In this document: piece after piece, positions 63,296 through 64,000 of the stretch
Numbering within the stretch: the first letter of the stretch is position 1
Layout of the letters: every line of letters begins with the position of its first letter
Source: Pseudomonas sp. R28(2017)
GTDB taxonomy: Bacteria > Pseudomonadota > Gammaproteobacteria > Pseudomonadales > Pseudomonadaceae
Length of the DNA stretch: 64,000 nucleotides
Assembly (NCBI RefSeq): GCF_002112505.1
Contig: NZ_NEHW01000007.1
Coordinates: 186,001 to 250,000, forward strand
Reading direction: 5' to 3'
Program-made: the position numbers and the translations under genes
Notes under the pieces: generated by a model
Told to the model about the DNA's origin: nothing
Database searches by the model: none
Seen by the model: only the letters and a program-made list of their open reading frames with translations

Positions 63296-64000
63296 TTACT
63301 TGCCCGATTTGATCTTGGTCCAGCTACGGGTGATGTCACGCTGGACCTTGGCTTCAGGTGCAGCGATGGCATACAGCTGTTTCTTCACTTCAGCCGGTGG
63401 ATAGATGCTTGGATCGCTGGTGATTGCCTTGTCCACGAACTGGGTGGCAGCGGCGTTGCCATTCGGGAAGCGCACAGCGTTGGTGATTTCGGCCATGACT
63501 TCCGGCTGCAGCAGGAAGTTCATGAACTGGTAGGCGGCGTCTTTATGCTCGGCATCTTTCGGGATGGCGACCATGTCGTAGAAGGTGCCGGCACCTTCTT
63601 TGGGAATCACGTAGTCCACCTTGACCTTGTCGCCGGCTTCGTGGGCACGGGCCTTGGACTGCTCCAGGTCACCCGAATAGCCGACAGCCACGCAAATGTT
63701 GCCGTTGGCCATGTCGCCAATGTACTTGGACGAGTGGAAGTAGGTGATCGAAGGACGGATCTTGAGGAACAGATCTTCGGCGGCCTTCAGGTCTTCCTTG
63801 CTGGTGCTGTTGGTCGGCTTGCCCAGGTAATGCAGTGCGGCCGGGATCATCTCGGTCGGGGCATCCAGGAAGCTCACGCCGCAGCTCTTGAGCTTGGCGA
63901 TGTTCTCAGGCTTGAACACCACGTCCCACGAATCGATCTTGTCCACGCCCAGCGCGGCCTTGACCTTCTCCGGGTTGTAGCCGATGCCGATCGAGCCCCA
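63296..64000 (-). CDS. spuD: Polyamine-binding periplasmic protein (SpuD/PotF type), N-terminal part outside window
   Basis: The visible 234 codons are the C-terminal two thirds of a second PotF-family binding protein. They begin in frame at base 64000 with [49 protein letters not shown] and the C-terminal [10 protein letters not shown] parallel the neighbouring SpuE-like protein. The start lies beyond the window. In P. aeruginosa, SpuD binds putrescine and SpuE spermidine; the assignment here is by position. Confidence 0.9.
   Translation of the reverse strand, partial: WGSIGIGYNPEKVKAALGVDKIDSWDVVFKPENIAKLKSCGVSFLDAPTEMIPAALHYLGKPTNSTSKEDLKAAEDLFLKIRPSITYFHSSKYIGDMANGNICVAVGYSGDLEQSKARAHEAGDKVKVDYVIPKEGAGTFYDMVAIPKDAEHKDAAYQFMNFLLQPEVMAEITNAVRFPNGNAAATQFVDKAITSDPSIYPPAEVKKQLYAIAAPEAKVQRDITRSWTKIKSGK

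Overview
The window reads as a chromosomal segment of a fluorescent Pseudomonas of the P. putida group. Evidence: high GC, Pseudomonas-type codon use, CadR/CadA, PtsP/RppH, SpuE-like polyamine genes, OscA, a TriABC-like pump, and about 30 copies of the P. putida-type REP palindrome (core GCGGGCAAGCCCGCTCCCAC). Gene order from ilvD through serA to cysA and the polyamine transporter looks like the conserved P. putida chromosomal order. This is from memory of the group, not from a search. I saw no rRNA, tRNA, phage, integron or CRISPR.

Layout. (1) 1-8.1 kb: the 3' part of ilvD, a secreted PchP-type phosphatase, the cystine transporter tcyP, folA, and an uncharacterised DUF2868 membrane protein/DUF3482 GTPase pair. 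(2) 8.2-13.7 kb: a phosphonate island on the minus strand (ATPase, fused double permease, binding protein, PhnZ-like HD diiron oxygenase) with its LysR regulator. (3) 13.7-16.5 kb: divergent cadA/cadR around a MerR-type operator. (4) 16.6-24.4 kb: thyA-lgt-TSUP, a TANGO2 homologue, ptsP-rppH, a HAD phosphatase and DUF2269. (5) 24.5-31.5 kb: ilvA, rpiA, an SdiA-regulated-type protein, an FAH-family enzyme, and a D-2-hydroxyglutarate dehydrogenase-like gene divergent from serA. (6) 31.5-40.1 kb: small periplasmic and housekeeping genes, including a miniature family-3 binding protein, DUF523, a PPHD-type 2OG oxygenase, hydrolases, an acetyltransferase and a penicillin-acylase-type Ntn hydrolase.

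(7) 40.3-52.7 kb looks like a sulfur-starvation region. It holds an amino-acid-type ABC transporter, a divergent 28-codon mini-ORF with its own terminator, an orphan MetQ/NlpA protein, an AAA+ sigma-54-activator-like protein lacking both GAFTGA and the HTH, an RBBP9-type hydrolase, tonB-exbB-exbD, cysTWA-sbp and oscA. Conspicuous AT-rich islands precede these operons, and several share TTATTCC/GGAATAA-like words or inverted repeats. I infer common control, CysB being the obvious candidate. (8) 52.9-58.2 kb: triABC-like RND efflux genes. (9) 58.2-59.0 kb: a REP-associated tyrosine transposase (RAYT) flanked by REP pairs, the probable mobiliser of the REPs. (10) 59.0-64 kb: a polyamine ABC operon (potI-H-G and two PotF/SpuE-type binding proteins, the last cut by the window end).

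The best candidates for undescribed biology are the AAA+ protein and the mini-ORF in the sulfur region, the DUF2868/DUF3482 GTPase pair, the PhnZ-like oxygenase without a visible PhnY partner, and the miniature binding protein.
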